A DNA stretch of 64,000 bases, from contig CM018032.1 in the NCBI GenBank assembly GCA_008638375.1, forward strand, positions 31,553,751 through 31,617,750, given 5' to 3'. Numbering within the stretch: position 1 is the stretch's first letter; each line of letters opens with the position of its first letter. This document shows, piece by piece, positions 60,991 to 64,000 of this stretch. Origin of the DNA: Nyssa sinensis. Lineage: Eukaryota; Streptophyta; Magnoliopsida; Cornales; Nyssaceae. The notes beneath the pieces were generated by a model, which was not told where the DNA came from, did not search any database, and saw only the letters and a program-made list of their open reading frames with translations. Both the position numbers and the translations under genes were made by a program.

Positions 60991-62441
60991 TGATTACGCC
61001 TAAAGAATAATGCCGTAGTTGTAGTGTAGTTTTGGGGTGTCGATTCCATAGGGAGACAAAATTAAAAGAATGATAAAAAAAATTTCTGAAACTAAAGAAA
61101 AATATTAAACGCTTCACGAGAAAATAAAAATATAAAAAGTGAATTAAAATGTAAATTAAAATTTAAACAAAGTGATTAACAGAAGAAAATACTCAAATTA
61201 ACGAACAGTGGAGTGTCGGGAATCCCTTGCACATATTCGATATTTTAATTATTTTTAATTTATTGATAACTCAATTGAGAATTTAATTCCAAAAATCTCA
61301 ATCAGAAGATATAGAATTATAAGCCAAAATTAAACTAAGTGTAACTCTTTTGAAAAATCATTCATCACTTTTAAATTTCATAAATTGTTATCCACATTGA
61401 AAGAACCCAACGATGACAATATACCCAGGGAGCAATATTGCAGCAAAGAATTAAATCAATATAAATAATTAATTGATCCAAACATAATCAAAGAATTCAT
61501 CCATTCAATAGAAAAAGCCTAGCTGAATCTATAACGGAATAAACTCTGTAATTATTCGGCAACAATAAATTGAGAATGACTAAACAAAGAGTAACAAATA
61601 AAAGTTCCGTACGTGAATCAGAAATAAATTAAAAATACTATCTAGTGTGCAAGTTCATTCCTAGCACTACTTGAAAATTTAGTTACCCATATTGACGATG
61701 GACAACATAAATCTCACTGAAAAATAGTCTGCCATGAATTGTCCTCTGCGCAGCCGCACAAGCTTATCTGCATCTCCTTTTTTTTTCAGCTTCTGTTCAT
61801 GTTTTCTTTTGAAAAACTTCACGCCGCACGCTAGGGCTAGCGCCCTTCATTTGGTCTGCGTCAACGCCTAGGCCCGTTTTGCATTTCTAATTCAGCCCAC
61901 CACACGTCCACTTCAACGCCTCTTTCTTCAGCTCGCGCCGCACCGCACCAAATGAGCCTCAGGCTCATTCGTTCTTCAGCCCAGCGCCCACGTTTCTTGA
62001 TTTCCTCCCTCAAAAACAGCCCTAGACCCCACCTTTTAAATCTCTATTTTGTCTTCCCAAATAAACAACGCCGCACCCCTCTTATCACACGGCCCCGCCA
62101 CACCACTTTAGTGCCTGGGCCCCACTTTGACTTCTTAATCTTCATTTATTTTCTTTTAATTCTTCAACCATTCTAGACCCTTGCCAATAAATAATAAGTT
62201 AATTTCACCGTGGGTAACTGAAACAAATAATGAGTTTTTAACTGTTCAAGAATAAAATTCACAAAGACTATTTAATGTATTTATTTGAGATTCAAAATAT
62301 TATAAAATGATGCTCAAATATATTCCACTGTGAATAAAAATTAAATTAAATAATATCAGTTATAACCCAACATTTCTATTCACATTTTAGCAATTTAATC
62401 TAATAATAGAGTATTTAGAGTGCACTTTCTCGCTCTCATCA
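60991..62441 (-). repeat. LTR of an Athila-like gypsy element (1451 bp)
   Basis: The plus strand starts TGATTACGCC and ends CTCTCATCA, with TGAT/ATCA inverted termini. The stretch GGGGTGTCGATTCCATAGGG just inside the left end is typical of this LTR group. The primer site on the left makes it a 5' LTR in minus orientation, but no Athila gag-pol follows to the left: after about 100 bases the minisatellite begins. Either the internal region is deleted or this is a fragment. Confidence 0.75.
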
Positions 62442-63690
62442 CTTGGTCAACTTGGTATTCGCTCAACATTTGCAAATGTTTCAATTTGGAAGGTCCTTGG
62501 TCAGAACTTACTCAGGGCACGAATGTTACACCTCCCAGCCCACTACCAATGTATGCAAGAAAAACAGTTTTTATGGCAGTTAGCAACAAGTGCTCTGGAA
62601 AATGCGCAAGTTCTGGAAGAATATAATTGACATTGACAAAAGGTAAAAGTACACCAGAATTAAAGAAAAATTCTCAGTCTTATTGATAATCCATAAAAAG
62701 TTACATCAAGCTTAGAATGCCTACACAAAAGCAAGGTATAGAAGCAAAAAAGAAACCTATATATGGTAAATCTTAATCAAACAAAAGGTCGTTAGTCTAC
62801 TCCATTTCATCATCACTATCCGCAGCCCCCCCATTTGAAAGGAAGGAACCCTGAGCCCTAGGCCCTCATCATCAGTATGAACAAATGATGAGGGCTTTGA
62901 GTCTCACGACACCATCGTTCTCCTCAAATTCAGCATGGCACCTCGGTCAGCTTGTCCAAGGGTCTCTACCAAGAACAAAATGAGTGGAGGCACCCCACCA
63001 TCAGCTTCATCATCAACGATCCAATTCTCGGTTGAATCAAGAAGGGATCCCCTCCGAGCAGAAAAGTCCTGTTTGGATGCTAAGATGGACAAGAGGCCCA
63101 CCACCTCCGCCGACCTGACCCTGGTAACAAAGGCAAAATACTAGACTGTTCCCAGCCATAATTTGGTCACAACTAACTTGGATTGAAAATCGTCAATCAT
63201 CTCCGAACCCTTGATGGCAACAAAGCCCTGAACAAATCATCGAGGAACACAAATCAATAAAATAGAAAACACATACACAAATATACATATTTATACACAT
63301 ATATATGTATGTAGTGCCTTCAACAGGCGCGCTGATTGAAAATTGAAATGACAAAACAAGAGGAAAAACAAAGAAGTCAAGCCCAAACAGTGGCAACACG
63401 GGGAAGCTCCTAACGGCGGAAACTTCGTTCACTTTGGCAAAGTGACATCTTAAAAGCAAAAAGATGGGGAATAGGCACAAATTTTACCATCATTCCACAT
63501 ATATAGACACCTAAGAACCACAAGACCGCCCATTCAAACCGTCAAGACGGTAGGGGTGGCTTCGAAAGCCCAAACGACGAAGTAGATCATTAAATAACGC
63601 GCCAACAGTCGTCTTGGAATATGAAAAGATAGAACACGTGGCCTCTCTAAAAGTCATAGCCTTAGTTATGCTTCTATCTCAAACTAAGGC
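62442..63690. other. Unassigned sequence before a probable polypurine tract
   Basis: Short overlapping frames on both strands (for example 62420-62626, 62935-63144) show no recognisable protein. A hairpin-like inverted repeat CCCTCATCAT...ATGATGAGGG lies near 62860-62900. If the polypurine tract at 63691 is real, this would be the 3' non-coding part of another gypsy element. Confidence 0.35.
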
Positions 63691-63705
63691 TTGGGGGGGA
63701 GTAGC
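63691..63705 (+). promoter_or_regulatory. Probable polypurine tract
   Basis: TTGGGGGGGAGTAGC precedes TGATATACC, resembling the polypurine tract and LTR start of Tat-lineage gypsy elements. Confidence 0.5.
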
Positions 63706-64000
63706 TGATATACCACAAGGTGATAGAGCAGTCCCCATGTGACACATGTGATTACGAAGCTCGGCCATCTAAGGCCTATAGAACAGACTCGAGTAATTAT
63801 CGTCCAGAGCTCATTGGTCTGAGCATAGGCTTTCAGAGCACTCTCCGTGGTTCAGAGCTCATCACCGCCTTCCACATCCTACGGAGCGTAAGATAAGGAA
63901 ACAGTCTTCTACAAGGAAACTATCACTCACAGATATCTTCCAATCATGGTATTCAACATGGAAACTGCTATCTCTGATGATCAAATCCCTACTTTCACGG
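63706..64000 (+). repeat. Probable 3' LTR start, truncated by the window
   Basis: Begins TGATATACCACAAGG straight after the polypurine-like tract and runs off the window, so the other end cannot be checked. It includes repeated words CAGAGCTCAT and GGTTCAGAGCTC. Medium-low certainty. Confidence 0.45.

Overview
This is plant nuclear DNA, almost certainly from a eudicot with a repeat-rich genome. Long AT-rich stretches hold layered LTR retrotransposons (Ty3/gypsy of chromovirus Tekay/Del type, one Ty1/copia-like LTR, one Athila-like LTR with a tRNA-Asp-type primer site), a CACTA DNA transposon and one small secreted-peptide gene with plant signalling-peptide features. There are no bacterial operons, rRNA genes or convincing tRNA genes. 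Every call was made by eye; no searches were run.

Layout. Bases 1-14101, minus strand: a gypsy array LTR-internal-LTR-internal. The complete unit is 2780-14101, with two ~3.28 kb LTRs. Its left LTR also serves as the 5' LTR of a second internal region that runs off the left edge. 14102-16040: an older gypsy gag remnant, minus strand, into which the array inserted, with its leader. 16041-29837: an old, decayed plus-strand gypsy element (PR-RT-RNaseH-INT-chromodomain, then 3' LTR), interrupted by two solo LTRs in opposite orientation (17689-21472 and 25253-29225), each with a perfect 5 bp target duplication (GACTT, CCGTG). 29838-33300: a diverged LTR of the same superfamily. 33300-38470: the least transposon-dense part, with an orphan ORF and an 89-codon secreted-peptide gene (37490-37759) that has its own TATA box. 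38471-48715: a CACTA element beginning with a CACTACAAGAAA terminus, containing a copia-like LTR, a thioredoxin-reductase-like gene fragment and a transposase split by a third solo LTR (44036-48313). 48716-59170: an old minus-strand LTR carrying two more solo LTRs (51137-54765, 55214-58562). 59171-64000: low-information DNA, a ~30-45 bp minisatellite, an Athila-type LTR with primer site, and a probable further LTR start at the right edge.

The gypsy genes are parts of single polyproteins (gag, protease, reverse transcriptase, RNase H, integrase, chromodomain) that would copy and insert the element. Every copy visible here is broken. The youngest has one premature stop and one single-base frameshift; its tandem partner has a different frameshift. 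The only likely functional host gene is the peptide precursor. Its mature region shares the IPPSAP hexapeptide with IDA-type peptides, and its overall layout recalls CTNIP/SCREW precursors but without their cysteines.

The most unusual structure is inside the LTRs: a ~140-bp module with variable copy number, shared by several diverged LTR subfamilies; a perfect palindromic pair of TGACGTCA sites; an ~89 bp VNTR; and a conserved set of three microsatellites.
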